Source: an uncultured Oscillospiraceae bacterium | GTDB taxonomy: Bacteria > Bacillota > Clostridia > Oscillospirales > Oscillospiraceae | Direction of reading: 5' to 3' | Assembly (NCBI GenBank): GCA_910585265.1 | Contig: CAJUCA010000001.1 | Span: 62,001-126,000, forward strand | Length of the DNA stretch: 64,000 bases | Shown here: positions 16,437-24,479 of the stretch, one piece after another | How positions within the stretch are numbered: the stretch's first letter is position 1 | How the letters are laid out: each line of letters opens with the position of its first letter | The notes under the pieces: generated by a model | What the model was told of the DNA's origin: nothing | The model's database searches: none | Seen by the model: only the letters and a program-made list of their open reading frames with translations | Translations under genes and position numbers: made by a program

Positions 16437-16576
16437 CGCCTCCTGTCTGTTTTCAAGCCTGCCATCTCCCGGATGGACAGAGCCTGCCCGCCGGAAAGGG
16501 CACAGCTCCGTGGAGCTACTTTGCGCACTTCAGAAAATTTCATTCGCGCGGTGGGAAATGCTTTGCGCATGGCTTC
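16437..16576 (-). repeat. Intergenic stretch with a probable diverged repeat-family core
   Basis: The 146-bp gap between ispA and the PAP2-like gene holds no gene. On the minus strand the segment around 16500-16550 (CCGCGCG...ATTTTCTGAAGTGCGCAAAGT) resembles the central module of the palindromic repeats at 47.4, 58.7 and 58.9 kb (CCGCGTTG...ATCTTGAAATACACAAAGT). Clear terminal inverted repeats are not visible, so this is either a decayed copy or a chance likeness. Confidence 0.35.
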
Positions 16577-17461
16577 CTAATGCGTCCGCACCGCCAGCGA
16601 CCGGGCCAGCTCACACAGGAAGCCCGTGTCCTGGAACACGCCCTCCAAGCTCTCCTGAGCCAGCCGGGTGTGCTCCGCCACCAAACGCCCGCACTCCTCC
16701 AGTCCGTACAGGGAGGCGAAGGTGGTCTTATCGTTGTCCGCGTCGGAGCCGATGGGCTTGCCCAGCTCCTCCGCGGTGGAGGCCACGTCCAGCATATCGT
16801 CCCGGATCTGGAAGGCCAGCCCCAGCTCCCGGGCGTACCGCTCCGCCGCCGCCCACTGTTCCGCCGAAGGCTCCACCGGGGAGGCGGTCAGCCCCAGCAG
16901 GCACGCCGCCTCCAGCAGGGCGGAGGTTTTCCAACGGTGGATCTGGGTGAGCCGTTCCTCGTCCAGCGTCTTCCCCTCGTCCACAATGTCCAGGTATTGG
17001 CCCCCGCACATTCCCGCCGCTCCCGCCGCCTTCGCCAGCACCGCGCAGGCCCTCCCGTTGGCCGCCGGGGAAGTTCTTGATGAGGACGCCAGCCGCTCAA
17101 AGGCCGCCGCCTGGAGGGCGTCCCCCGCCAGCAGGGCCAGCCATTCGCCGTATTTCACGTGGCAGGTGGGCTTTCCCCGGCGCAGGTTATCATCGTCCAT
17201 GCAGGGCAGGTCATCGTGGATTAGAGAATAGGTGTGAAGCATTTCCACTCCACAGGCGTAATCCAACGCCGGCTCCATCTCGCCGCACAACGCCTGGCAG
17301 AATTTCAGCGTCAGCACAGGCCGCACCCGCTTGCCTCCCGCCAGCAGGCTGTACCGCATGGCGTCCAGCAGCTCCCCCTGGGGGCACTCCGTCCGGAAGC
17401 TGTCCGCCAGCTTCCCCTCCACCACGGACAGCGCAGCCTCATATTCCGCCCGGTAGTCCAT
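16577..17461 (-). CDS. ispA: Polyprenyl (farnesyl/geranyl) diphosphate synthase
   Basis: The enzyme adds isopentenyl diphosphate units to allylic diphosphates to give farnesyl diphosphate or a similar chain. The 294-residue protein carries LLAGGKRVRPVL (40-51), the first aspartate-rich motif DDLPCMDDD at 83-91 with the CLxxxx-type insertion typical of bacterial farnesyl synthases, and the second motif IRDDMLD near 230. The ATG at 17461 shares one base with the xseB stop (TGATG). The xseA-xseB-ispA-dxs order is the classical bacterial arrangement. Confidence 0.95.
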   Translation of the reverse strand: MDYRAEYEAALSVVEGKLADSFRTECPQGELLDAMRYSLLAGGKRVRPVLTLKFCQALCGEMEPALDYACGVEMLHTYSLIHDDLPCMDDDNLRRGKPTCHVKYGEWLALLAGDALQAAAFERLASSSRTSPAANGRACAVLAKAAGAAGMCGGQYLDIVDEGKTLDEERLTQIHRWKTSALLEAACLLGLTASPVEPSAEQWAAAERYARELGLAFQIRDDMLDVASTAEELGKPIGSDADNDKTTFASLYGLEECGRLVAEHTRLAQESLEGVFQDTGFLCELARSLAVRTH

Positions 17462-17685
17462 CACCCGTCCTCCTCCTCGAAGGGCACTTCCTCCCCGCCG
17501 GACAGCAGGAGGCTCACCTTCTGCTCCGCCTTGTCCAGCAGATCCTCGCACTGGCCCGCCAGCTTGGCCCCCTCCTCAAACAGCTTCAGGGACTGGTCCA
17601 GGCCGCACTCACCCCGCTCCAGCAGTCCCACAATCTCCTCCAAGCGGCCCATGGCCTGCTCGAAGGACGGCTTTTTCACCGCCAT
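17461..17685 (-). CDS. xseB: Exodeoxyribonuclease VII small subunit
   Basis: XseB is the small helical subunit that binds XseA to form exonuclease VII, a single-strand-specific DNA exonuclease. The 74-residue protein has the family pattern FEQAMGRLEEIVGLLERGE (residues 8-26) and LDQSLKLFEEGAKL. It has a strong GGAGGAGAGG site, overlaps the end of xseA by 10 bp and touches ispA. Confidence 0.95.
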   Translation of the reverse strand: MAVKKPSFEQAMGRLEEIVGLLERGECGLDQSLKLFEEGAKLAGQCEDLLDKAEQKVSLLLSGGEEVPFEEEDG

Positions 17686-18962
17686 GTCCTCTCCTCCTTC
17701 CCCTCGATCACACAGCTCAGCGTCCCATCGGACACCAGCACCTTCAGTTTATCCCCCGGCTCCGCCTGGGCAATGGAGGACACCACGTCCTCCCCCCTCC
17801 GGGCGATGGCGTAGCCCCGGCCCAGCACCTTCAGCGGGCTCAGGGCGTCCAGCCCCGCGGACAGGCGGCCCAGCCGCCCCCGCTGCTCCGCCGTGCGGTG
17901 CTTCAACGCCAGGGGCAGACGGCCCCGCTGGGCGTCCAGCCGCTGCCGCGCTTTCTCCGCGTCGTGGCCCAGTGCCAGCCCCATCCGGCGGCGCAGGGCG
18001 TCCACCGCCAGCCGCCGGTCCTGGATGGGGGCCTTTCCATTCTGTAAAGCCCTGCTGCTTTTCAGCCTTTTCAATTCCAGGCGGGCCCTGTCCAGTTGGA
18101 CGCGCAAGGCCCGGGCCAGTCGCCGGTTCAGCTGGGCCAGCCGCTCCCGCTCCTCTGCCTGATCGGGCACCGCCAGCTCCGCCCCGTTGGAGGGGGTGGC
18201 CGCCCGCAGATCCGCCGCGTAGTCCGCGATGGTCACGTCCGGCTCGTGGCCCACGGCGGAGATCACCGGGATGTTGGAGACGGCAATGGCACGGGCCACC
18301 GCCTCCTCATTAAAGGCCCACAGGTCCTCCATGGAGCCGCCGCCCCGCCCGGTGATGATCAGGTCGATGTCCGCCCGGTTGTTCAGACGGTGGATGGCGG
18401 CGGCGATCTCCTCCGCCGCCTCCGCCCCCTGCACCCGGACGGGGGCCACCAGCACCTCCGCCAGGGGCCAGCGCACCCCTAAAATCCGCAGCATATCCCG
18501 CACCGCCGCCCCCGCCGGGGAGGTAACCAGGGCGATCTTCCCCGGGTACTCCGGCAGGGGCTGTTTGTTGGCCTCGTCGAACAGTCCCTCCGCCTCCAGG
18601 CGGCGGCGGAGCCGCTCGAACGCCTCATCCAGCGCGCCCCGGCCGTCCTGCATCAGCTCCTGGCAGTAGAGCTGGTAGGCCCCGTCCCGGGGGTACACCG
18701 ACACCCGGCCGAAGGCCACCACCCGCATCCCATTCTCCGGGCGGAAGCGCAGGCGGGCCGCCTCCCCCCGGAACATGACGCACCGCAGGGCCCCCTCCTC
18801 GTCCTTCAGCGAAAAGTAGTGGTGCCCCGAGGGATAGCGTTTATAATTGGAGATCTCCCCCCGCACCAGCAGCCCGGTGAGCAGCTCGTCCCCGTCCATC
18901 AGCCCCTTCACGTAGCCGTTCACCTGGGACACGGTATAGACGGGCAGATTGGCAAGCCTCAT
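17676..18962 (-). CDS. xseA: Exodeoxyribonuclease VII large subunit
   Basis: XseA is the catalytic subunit of exonuclease VII. The 428-residue product has the N-terminal OB fold (YTVSQVNGYVKGLM, GEISNYKRYPSGHHYF), then the conserved nuclease block with TSPAGAAVRDM, ITGRGGGSMEDLWAFNEE and SAVGHEPDVTIADYAAD. The true start is the ATG at 18962, which overlaps the tsaD-like stop by 4 bp; a longer upstream frame lies inside that gene. Length is within the family range. Confidence 0.96.
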   Translation of the reverse strand: MRLANLPVYTVSQVNGYVKGLMDGDELLTGLLVRGEISNYKRYPSGHHYFSLKDEEGALRCVMFRGEAARLRFRPENGMRVVAFGRVSVYPRDGAYQLYCQELMQDGRGALDEAFERLRRRLEAEGLFDEANKQPLPEYPGKIALVTSPAGAAVRDMLRILGVRWPLAEVLVAPVRVQGAEAAEEIAAAIHRLNNRADIDLIITGRGGGSMEDLWAFNEEAVARAIAVSNIPVISAVGHEPDVTIADYAADLRAATPSNGAELAVPDQAEERERLAQLNRRLARALRVQLDRARLELKRLKSSRALQNGKAPIQDRRLAVDALRRRMGLALGHDAEKARQRLDAQRGRLPLALKHRTAEQRGRLGRLSAGLDALSPLKVLGRGYAIARRGEDVVSSIAQAEPGDKLKVLVSDGTLSCVIEGKEERTWR

Positions 18963-19903
18963 CCTGGTATCCCCCGTTCCAATGCCCGGTGGGCCAGGAT
19001 GGCCACCCCCAGGGCGTTGTCGGTGGCATACTGGGGCTGGGCAAACACCGCGCCGCAGGCCTGCTCCAGGGAGGCCCGGATCTGACGGTTGGAGGCCACC
19101 CCGCCGGAGCAGAGCACCGGAAGCCCCGGCCATTTCCCCTGGGCCTCCCGGGTGGCCCGAAGCAGCACGTCCATAATGGTGTCAATGGTAAACCGGGCCA
19201 CATTGGCGGGCTTTTCGCCCTTCTCCGCCAGCTCCTTCACCTTGTTCTCCATGCCGGACAGGGAGAAGGTCAGGCCGTTCAGCTTCACCCGGAAGAAGCC
19301 CGCGCCGTCCGCCTCGGGGTACAGCCCGTCCAACGCCTTGCCCGCCGGGAAGGGCAGGCCCAGCAGCAGCCCCGCCCGGTCCACCAGCTGGCCCGCGGAG
19401 ATGTCGCTGGTGCCGCCGATCACCTCCGCCCGGACGGTGTGGCCCTCCGGCTCCACCCGCAGAAGCTCGGTGGTGCCGCCGGACAGGTGCCATGCCAGAT
19501 GGGGCTTGTCCAGGAGATCCTCCCGGCCCGCCGACCAGGCCGCCGCCGCCACGTGGCCCTGCTGGTGGGAGCAGGGATAGAAGGGCACTCCCACCGCCGC
19601 CGCCAGGGCGCGGCCCTCCCCCTCCCCCACCAGGAAGCAGGGCATATAGGAGCCCTCCGCCTCCCGGGGCCGGGCGGAGGCCCCCACCGCGGCGATCTGC
19701 CCGACGGCCCCCTCGGAGCGCAGCTGCTCCACCATCAGGTGCAGCCGCTTCACGTGCTGGAACAGGGCGTCGCTCTGCCGCAGGCCCAAGGCCCCCTCGG
19801 GCACCGTCAGCAGCCTGCCCCGGTTCTCCGCCGTCCCGCCGCCGAACACCGCGGCGGAGGTGGTGTAATTGCTGGTGTCAAAGCCCAGGCACTGTGTTCC
19901 CAT
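18959..19903 (-). CDS. TsaD/Kae1-like (Gcp, peptidase M22 fold) protein
   Basis: The 314-residue protein has the ASKHA ATPase fold of TsaD/Kae1: LGFDTSNYTTSAAVF at the start, the metal-binding HxxxH as HQQGHVAAA near residue 110, HLSGGTTELLRV for phosphate binding, and SGGVASNRQIRASLE near the end. In Oscillospiraceae a short TsaD paralogue sits beside nusB and xseA, while the canonical t6A enzyme is elsewhere with tsaB and tsaE. Whether this copy makes t6A in tRNA or has another role cannot be decided without locating the second copy. It follows nusB by 5 bp. Confidence 0.82.
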   Translation of the reverse strand: MGTQCLGFDTSNYTTSAAVFGGGTAENRGRLLTVPEGALGLRQSDALFQHVKRLHLMVEQLRSEGAVGQIAAVGASARPREAEGSYMPCFLVGEGEGRALAAAVGVPFYPCSHQQGHVAAAAWSAGREDLLDKPHLAWHLSGGTTELLRVEPEGHTVRAEVIGGTSDISAGQLVDRAGLLLGLPFPAGKALDGLYPEADGAGFFRVKLNGLTFSLSGMENKVKELAEKGEKPANVARFTIDTIMDVLLRATREAQGKWPGLPVLCSGGVASNRQIRASLEQACGAVFAQPQYATDNALGVAILAHRALERGIPG

Positions 19904-19908
19904 GGCGT

Positions 19909-20364
19909 TCACTCCTGCTCCGGCAGCTCGGCGCGCACAAAGGAGCCCAGGATGCCGTTGATGAATTTCACCACGTCGTCGTCCAGGTACTTCTTGGCGA
20001 TCTCCACCGCCTCGTTGATGGCCACCTTGTTGGGCACGTCGGGCATATACAGGATCTCGTACATGGTCACCCGCATGATGGCGGAGGCCACCCGGTCGAT
20101 CCGGGAGAACCGCCACCCCTTGGCGTACTTCTCGATGTAGCCGTCCAGCTCGGCCCCGTGGCCGCCCACCCCCCGGGCCAGCCGGGTGACGTAGGCCAGC
20201 TCCCCTTCCCCGGGAAATTCGGCGTACAGCGGCTCGTCCTTGGCCCGCAGGGCAAAACGCTCCGGGGTCAGCTCCCGGGCCAGCAGATCCTCCGCGCTTT
20301 CGCTGGAAAAGGCCAGCGCGAAGGTGAGGTGGACGGCGATCTCGCGGGCGGTGCTTCTGTTCAT
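19909..20364 (-). CDS. nusB: Transcription antitermination factor NusB
   Basis: NusB binds BoxA RNA with S10 and promotes rRNA antitermination. The 151-residue protein shows the all-helical family pattern: STAREIAVHLTFALAF near the N-terminus, WRFSRIDRVASAIMRVTMYE around residues 88-107 (quoted in part) and PNKVAINEAVEIAKKY near the C-terminus. The ATG at 20364 places the conserved helix at the N-terminus and follows AAAGGATGAGG. It is the first gene of the long operon down to the HAD gene. Confidence 0.92.
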   Translation of the reverse strand: MNRSTAREIAVHLTFALAFSSESAEDLLARELTPERFALRAKDEPLYAEFPGEGELAYVTRLARGVGGHGAELDGYIEKYAKGWRFSRIDRVASAIMRVTMYEILYMPDVPNKVAINEAVEIAKKYLDDDVVKFINGILGSFVRAELPEQE

Positions 20365-20442
20365 GGGAACCTCATCCTTTCCCGGCAAACCCGCCGGTTT
20401 TCTCTCTATGGGCACAAAACTCCATTATTGTTTATCTAACCT

Positions 20443-20448
20443 ATTATA
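20443..20448 (-). promoter_or_regulatory. Possible -10 element upstream of nusB
   Basis: A TATAAT on the minus strand lies about 78 bp before nusB, just beyond the asp23 terminator. The -35 region is only a T-rich stretch, so the assignment is weak. Confidence 0.35.
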
Positions 20449-20502
20449 CACGCCGGACGGGAAAAAGAAAACCCCTTTTTTCCGCTCCTGGAAAAAAGCG
20501 TG

Positions 20503-20531
20503 AAAAAGCCGGGCCGTACCGGCCCGGCTTT
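20503..20531 (-). terminator. Terminator after asp23
   Basis: AAGCCGGGCC and GGCCCGGCTT form a 10-bp stem with a 5-base loop and a TTTTTC run on the minus strand, separating asp23 from nusB. Confidence 0.85.
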
Positions 20532-20544
20532 GGGGAACACCCCG

Positions 20545-20913
20545 TTATTTCTGGAAGGTCACGCCCACGACCGCCACATTGACGCAGGCCACGCCCAGCC
20601 CGCTGGTGTTTTCCACCGCGCTGAACACCGCGTCCTGCACCGCCCGGGCCACATCGGTGACGACGTAGCCGTACCGCACCAGGATGGACAGCTCCACCGT
20701 CACCTTCTCCTCCTCCACCCACAGCCGCACGCCCTTGGTCAACGCCTTGCGGTTGGCGGTGGCGGTGACATCGCTGCTCAGGCCGGAGCCCAGACAGCTC
20801 ACGCCCTCCACCTCCACCGCGGCGGCGGCGGCGATGACAGCCAGCACCTCCTCGGAAATGCTGACGCTGCCCAGCTCGCTCTCGTGGGAGATATATTCCC
20901 TGCCTTCGGCCAT
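20545..20913 (-). CDS. Asp23/Gls24 family envelope stress protein
   Basis: The 122-residue protein is of the Asp23/Gls24 (DUF322) family: ISEEVLAVIAAAAAVEVEGV near residues 19-38 (quoted in part), then a variable turn, VTVELSILVRYGYVV and VAVVGVTFQK at the end. Members coat the membrane or act in alkaline/cell-envelope stress. Such a gene just upstream of nusB is a standard Firmicutes arrangement (YqhY in Bacillus, tied to acetyl-CoA carboxylase control). It has its own sigma-A promoter and a terminator. Confidence 0.9.
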   Translation of the reverse strand: MAEGREYISHESELGSVSISEEVLAVIAAAAAVEVEGVSCLGSGLSSDVTATANRKALTKGVRLWVEEEKVTVELSILVRYGYVVTDVARAVQDAVFSAVENTSGLGVACVNVAVVGVTFQK

Positions 20914-20946
20914 AACGCCTCACGCTCCTTTTTTCAGGTTGGAGGT

Positions 20947-20975
20947 ATTATATCACCCCGGCGGCCAAATTACAA
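20947..20975 (-). promoter_or_regulatory. Sigma-A promoter of asp23
   Basis: TTGTAA (20975-20970) and TATAAT (20952-20947) on the minus strand are 17 bp apart, 34 bp before the start codon. Confidence 0.7.
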
Positions 20976-21002
20976 TCCCGATTTTTCCGGCTCCGGGCTT
21001 TC

Positions 21003-21626
21003 TCACGGCTCCGCCTCAATGATCGTCACCTTGGAGGGGGTAAGCCCCGTCTCCTCCATGACAATCTCCGCGATCTTGGCGATGTCGGTCTCATTCAGCC
21101 CGTCGGCGGTGGAGGACACCACCACGCTGGCACTGTTCTCGTTGATGAAGCACACGCAGTCCCCATAGCCCTTGGCGGTGACCAGGTTCTCCACATTGGC
21201 CTCCGACAGGGTGAGGGCGGCCATGGCCTGGATGGAGGCGTTGGCCTCGTCCAGCACGGTCTGCTGGGCGTTTTCATCCGCGGCGGCCTTCTGGAGCAGC
21301 TCCAGCGCGCTGTCCCGTGCCTGCTGGCGGTTCAGCCGCGCCGAGGCGAAGTAGCCCGTGGACACCGCGCCCCCCGGCTCCCCGCTGGGGGCCGCGCTGG
21401 GACTCGCGCTGGCCTTGGGGTCCCCGTCCTTGCCGTCGTTTTTGCCCGTGCCGCCCTTGCCGTCGTTCTCCCCGTTCACCAGGGTGGTCTGGCCCAGCAG
21501 CTTGCCGCCCTCGCCTTCCTTGCCGCCGTCCGCCGCCTCCTTGCTGTACGACCAGTTCAGGTACACCGCCGCCCCCACGAACAGGACGATGGCCACCACC
21601 ACCGCGTTGCGTTTCCAAACACTCAT
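21003..21626 (-). CDS. spoIIIAH: Stage III sporulation protein AH
   Basis: SpoIIIAH is the mother-cell protein that binds forespore SpoIIQ and forms a ring in the feeding-tube channel. The 207-residue product has one N-terminal membrane helix (residues 8-24), a Gly/Lys/Ser-rich linker (about 28-85) and the C-terminal ring-building domain with the repeated ARLNRQQARDSALELLQ-type helix and CVCFINENSASVVV near the end. The linker is longer and more repetitive than in Bacillus. It is the last gene of the spoIIIA operon, 46 bp after spoIIIAG. Confidence 0.93.
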   Translation of the reverse strand: MSVWKRNAVVVAIVLFVGAAVYLNWSYSKEAADGGKEGEGGKLLGQTTLVNGENDGKGGTGKNDGKDGDPKASASPSAAPSGEPGGAVSTGYFASARLNRQQARDSALELLQKAAADENAQQTVLDEANASIQAMAALTLSEANVENLVTAKGYGDCVCFINENSASVVVSSTADGLNETDIAKIAEIVMEETGLTPSKVTIIEAEP

Positions 21627-21672
21627 TGCTCTGCCCTCCACTTCAAATTTTGCAAGATATAGGATGTAGAAT

Positions 21673-22194
21673 CTACTCCGCGCCCTTGCACACCGTCACC
21701 CGGTCCGCCCCCAGCCCGGTGAGCGCGGACACCGCCTGGGTCATCAGCAGGCGGATGGCGGGATCGTCCCCGCCCTGGCACACCACCAACGCCCCTTGGA
21801 AGGTAGGATACCGCCTGGACAACAGCACCGCCTCCTGACTGCCGCCGGAGCCTGTCAGCACCGTCTCCTCCTCCACGCTGCTGCCCCGGTCGGTAACGGA
21901 GGTGGTGCGGTCGGAGGCCAGCACCCGCTCCATGCCGCTTTTCACCGTGAGGGTCACCGTCACCTGCCCCGCCCCCTCCACCTGGGACAGGGTGCGGGAC
22001 AGCTTTTCCTCCAAAGCCTCCAGGTCGAAATCCTCCTGCGGCTCCGGGAGAATGCCGTCCGCCGCCTGCCGCTTCCCGTCCCCCGTGGGCCACAGCAGCA
22101 GCAGAATGCCCACGGCGATGACGATCAGCACATATTTGTACTGGTCCAGCAGCTTCCACAGCCCCCCCTCCGAGGGCTTCCACTGGAGCTTCAT
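21673..22194 (-). CDS. spoIIIAG: Stage III sporulation protein AG
   Basis: SpoIIIAG is a secretin-like ring-forming component of the mother cell-forespore channel. The 173-residue protein has a membrane helix at residues 22-40 and a periplasmic domain with the conserved VEGAGQVTVTLTVKSG motif and GALVVCQGGDDPAIRLL-type RBM fold. The start overlaps the spoIIIAF stop by 4 bp. Confidence 0.93.
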   Translation of the reverse strand: MKLQWKPSEGGLWKLLDQYKYVLIVIAVGILLLLWPTGDGKRQAADGILPEPQEDFDLEALEEKLSRTLSQVEGAGQVTVTLTVKSGMERVLASDRTTSVTDRGSSVEEETVLTGSGGSQEAVLLSRRYPTFQGALVVCQGGDDPAIRLLMTQAVSALTGLGADRVTVCKGAE

Positions 22195-22679
22195 GGCAGT
22201 TCCTCCTCAAAGTGCTGCCGCTGTGGGGGAATCCCCAGATCGTCCTCCAGGAGACGGCCCACCGCGGCCCGCATCTCCTCCGTCCAGACGCCCCGGGCGG
22301 TGACCTCCCAGGGGCAGGGCACGCCGTTTTCGTCATTGGAACAGGTCACCTCCGCCTGACAGAGGATGCCTAATTCCTCCGCCTTGTCCACAATATATGC
22401 GGCGGTTCTGTCCTCTATGATGGTTTGGTAGAGCAAATTGTTTTTTTCCGCCAGCTCCGTCTCGCAACTCCGGGAGGCGGCCCGGTACTCCTCCGCCGCC
22501 CGGGCGATCAGCCCGCTGTCTATCTGGAGCAGCGGCCCCGCCGCCGCCAGCACCAGGGCCAGCCCTCCCGCCAGACGGCACACCTTTTTCACGCTGCCCT
22601 TGGGGGCCAGCCCCTCCGCCGCCGCCAGCATCAGGGCGGTGCAGGCCACCCCCAGCAGCCACTGCCGCAGGGCCGTCAT
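22191..22679 (-). CDS. spoIIIAF: Stage III sporulation protein AF
   Basis: The 162-residue product has two N-terminal membrane helices (about 5-22 and 35-52), followed by the soluble ring-building domain (ENNLLYQ-like helix, VDKAEELGI, CSNDENGVPCPWEV). The ATG at 22679 overlaps the spoIIIAE stop by 4 bp, which settles the start against a much longer false upstream frame. Order and spacing match spoIIIAE-AF-AG elsewhere. Confidence 0.9.
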   Translation of the reverse strand: MTALRQWLLGVACTALMLAAAEGLAPKGSVKKVCRLAGGLALVLAAAGPLLQIDSGLIARAAEEYRAASRSCETELAEKNNLLYQTIIEDRTAAYIVDKAEELGILCQAEVTCSNDENGVPCPWEVTARGVWTEEMRAAVGRLLEDDLGIPPQRQHFEEELP

Positions 22680-23761
22680 AGGGCGGCCACCGACACGCAG
22701 GACACCAGCGCGATGAGCAGCAGCAGGCAGCAGGCCCCCGTCATGCCCAGCACCAGCCCGAACGCGCCCCCCAGGCGGTCCACCAGGCCGCACACCGGGC
22801 CGTCCCCCAGGGCGGAGGCCAACGCCGCCGTCAGCTTGTAGGCCAGGTAGTGGACCGCAAGCTGTAACAGGGGGATCAGGCAAATCCCCAGGATGGTCAC
22901 CATGCCGAACACCCCCACCGTTCCCTTCAGAATTCCTGCCGAGGCCAGCACCGTCTCCGCCGCGTCGGACAGGATGCCACCCACCACCGGGATGGCCCCG
23001 GATATGGCGAACTTGGCGGCCTTCACTGTGGCGGCGTCCGCCGTCCCGGCCACTACGCCGCTGGCCGTCAGATAGCCCACAAAGGCCATGGTCACCACCG
23101 TCAACACCGTGGTCACCGTCCACTTCAGCAGATCCGCCAGCCGCTTCAGCCGGTTCTCCCCCACCGCCGCCTGGGCCGCCGAGGCGGCGATGTAGCCATA
23201 CAGCAGGGGCACCAGCAGGCCGTGGATCAGGTTCACCAGCAGATCGGAAAAGAGAGCCGCCGCCAGCTGCCGGGCCGCCGCCCCGGTGACCGCCCCGGTA
23301 GCCGCCGTCAACGCCGCCACCGTGGGCAGAAGCACGTTGGCGAAGGAGGTCATCCGGGCGATGGCCCCCGTGCCCATGCCCAGCAGGGCGTTCACGTCCG
23401 CCACCGCCACCGCCGTCACCGCCAGCGTCCCCGCCAGGGACACCGAGCGGGAGGGCGAGCCTCCCGCCCCCTCCTGCACCGTCTCCGCCAGCCCGCAGAA
23501 CAGCAGGATGAGCAGAATCAGGACGGACGAGCGCACCGCCCGCCGGATGATGCCCGCCAGCTCCCGGGTTCCGGTGTCCACCAGCTCCGCCAGCCCGTCG
23601 TCCAGGGCCGCGCCGTATTCCGCCGTGCCCCCCTGCTCCGCCGCCGACCGCTCCACTTCGCTGACGCCGAAGTCCTCCTCCCGGACGGTTCCCGCCCAGG
23701 CGGGAAGGCACAGCAGGGACAGCACCAGGGGCAGCAGCGCGAACGCCAGCCTTCCTCTCAT
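22676..23761 (-). CDS. spoIIIAE: Stage III sporulation protein AE
   Basis: SpoIIIAE is the largest polytopic membrane protein of the SpoIIIA channel. The 361-residue product starts with a cleavable-looking signal peptide (residues 1-23, ending LPAWAG), a soluble patch, then about seven membrane segments with the conserved core GAIPVVGGILSDAAETVLAS and later VFGMVTILGICLIPLLQL. Overlaps of 4 bp downstream and a 13-bp gap upstream fit the compact operon. Confidence 0.94.
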   Translation of the reverse strand: MRGRLAFALLPLVLSLLCLPAWAGTVREEDFGVSEVERSAAEQGGTAEYGAALDDGLAELVDTGTRELAGIIRRAVRSSVLILLILLFCGLAETVQEGAGGSPSRSVSLAGTLAVTAVAVADVNALLGMGTGAIARMTSFANVLLPTVAALTAATGAVTGAAARQLAAALFSDLLVNLIHGLLVPLLYGYIAASAAQAAVGENRLKRLADLLKWTVTTVLTVVTMAFVGYLTASGVVAGTADAATVKAAKFAISGAIPVVGGILSDAAETVLASAGILKGTVGVFGMVTILGICLIPLLQLAVHYLAYKLTAALASALGDGPVCGLVDRLGGAFGLVLGMTGACCLLLLIALVSCVSVAAL

Positions 23762-23774
23762 CCCGCCGCCCCCC

Positions 23775-24161
23775 TCAGATCAGCCCCGTCAGGGTCTCCA
23801 CCACCGCCGTCATCAGCGGCAGTACCGCCGACAGGGCCAGAACCGTCCCCGCCAGCTCCACCGCCGAGGCCAGCCCGCCCTCCCCCGCGTCCTTGCAGAA
23901 GTCGGCGGACAGCCGCGTGACGATAGCCACCCCCGCCGTCTTGACCACCGGGCCCGCCACCTGGGGGGACAGGCCCCCGGCCTCCATCAGCTTGTCCATC
24001 AGCTCCACCACCGCCCGGAGGGCCCCGGAGCAGTACAGCAGGATCACTGCCCCGGCGCAGGCCACCAGTGTCAGCGCGAGCTCCGGGGCCTGCTTGCGCA
24101 CCACCACCGCGCACACCGCCGCGGCGATGGCCGCCGCCCCTACCTTGACAATGCCGCTCAC
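23775..24161 (-). CDS. spoIIIAD: Stage III sporulation protein AD
   Basis: The 128-residue protein is an integral membrane component of the SpoIIIA complex with three to four helices; the KTAGVAIVTRLSADFCKDAGE motif (quoted in part, about residues 78-97) is the best-conserved block of SpoIIIAD. Its start overlaps the spoIIIAC stop by 4 bp. Confidence 0.94.
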   Translation of the reverse strand: MSGIVKVGAAAIAAAVCAVVVRKQAPELALTLVACAGAVILLYCSGALRAVVELMDKLMEAGGLSPQVAGPVVKTAGVAIVTRLSADFCKDAGEGGLASAVELAGTVLALSAVLPLMTAVVETLTGLI

Positions 24162-24352
24162 AGCCCGAACAGGTTCTTCACCAGGTCGAACAGGTCGCTG
24201 ATCTCCTGCACCACGATCATCAGCACCACCACCAACGCCACCAAGGTGGTCATGGTGGCCATCTCGTCCCGGCCCGAGCGGGTCAGCACCTGGTTGAGCA
24301 CCGATACCAGAATGCCGATGGCCGCAATTTTGAAAATCAGATCCACGTTCAA
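24158..24352 (-). CDS. spoIIIAC: Stage III sporulation protein AC
   Basis: This 64-residue protein has two membrane helices (about 5-22 and 34-55) and the family sequence IFKIAAIGILVSVLNQVL followed by GRDEMATMTTL. Length is as expected. Unlike the other junctions of this operon, the gap to spoIIIAB upstream is 127 bp because a palindromic repeat copy lies there. An SD-like GGAGTC lies just before the start. Confidence 0.94.
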   Translation of the reverse strand: MNVDLIFKIAAIGILVSVLNQVLTRSGRDEMATMTTLVALVVVLMIVVQEISDLFDLVKNLFGL

Positions 24353-24367
24353 ATTGACTCCTCCTTG

Positions 24368-24474
24368 GAACCTGTATTCATCGCCGGGGATACCGGGCGG
24401 GCGGGGGATTTTTCCGCCCAGTATGGCGGAAAAAGGTCCGTCCGCACAGTGTTTGAGGCGGTGAACACAGGTTC
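24368..24474 (-). repeat. Short (107-bp) copy of the palindromic repeat family, inside the spoIIIA operon
   Basis: The unit is bounded by GAACCTGTATTCA and TGAACACAGGTTC, a 13-bp inverted repeat with one wobble. Read on the minus strand it aligns end to end with the copy at 58947-59106 except that a central block of about 51 bp is missing. It carries no gene. In RNA it would fold into a long hairpin in the spoIIIAB-spoIIIAC intercistronic space. Confidence 0.85.
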
Positions 24475-24479
24475 TTGGT

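Noticed and set aside
18959..19903. Calling this gene the canonical tsaD
   Set aside because: It fits the fold, but the position and short length fit the Clostridial paralogue; the canonical copy usually sits with tsaB/tsaE, so no symbol was given.
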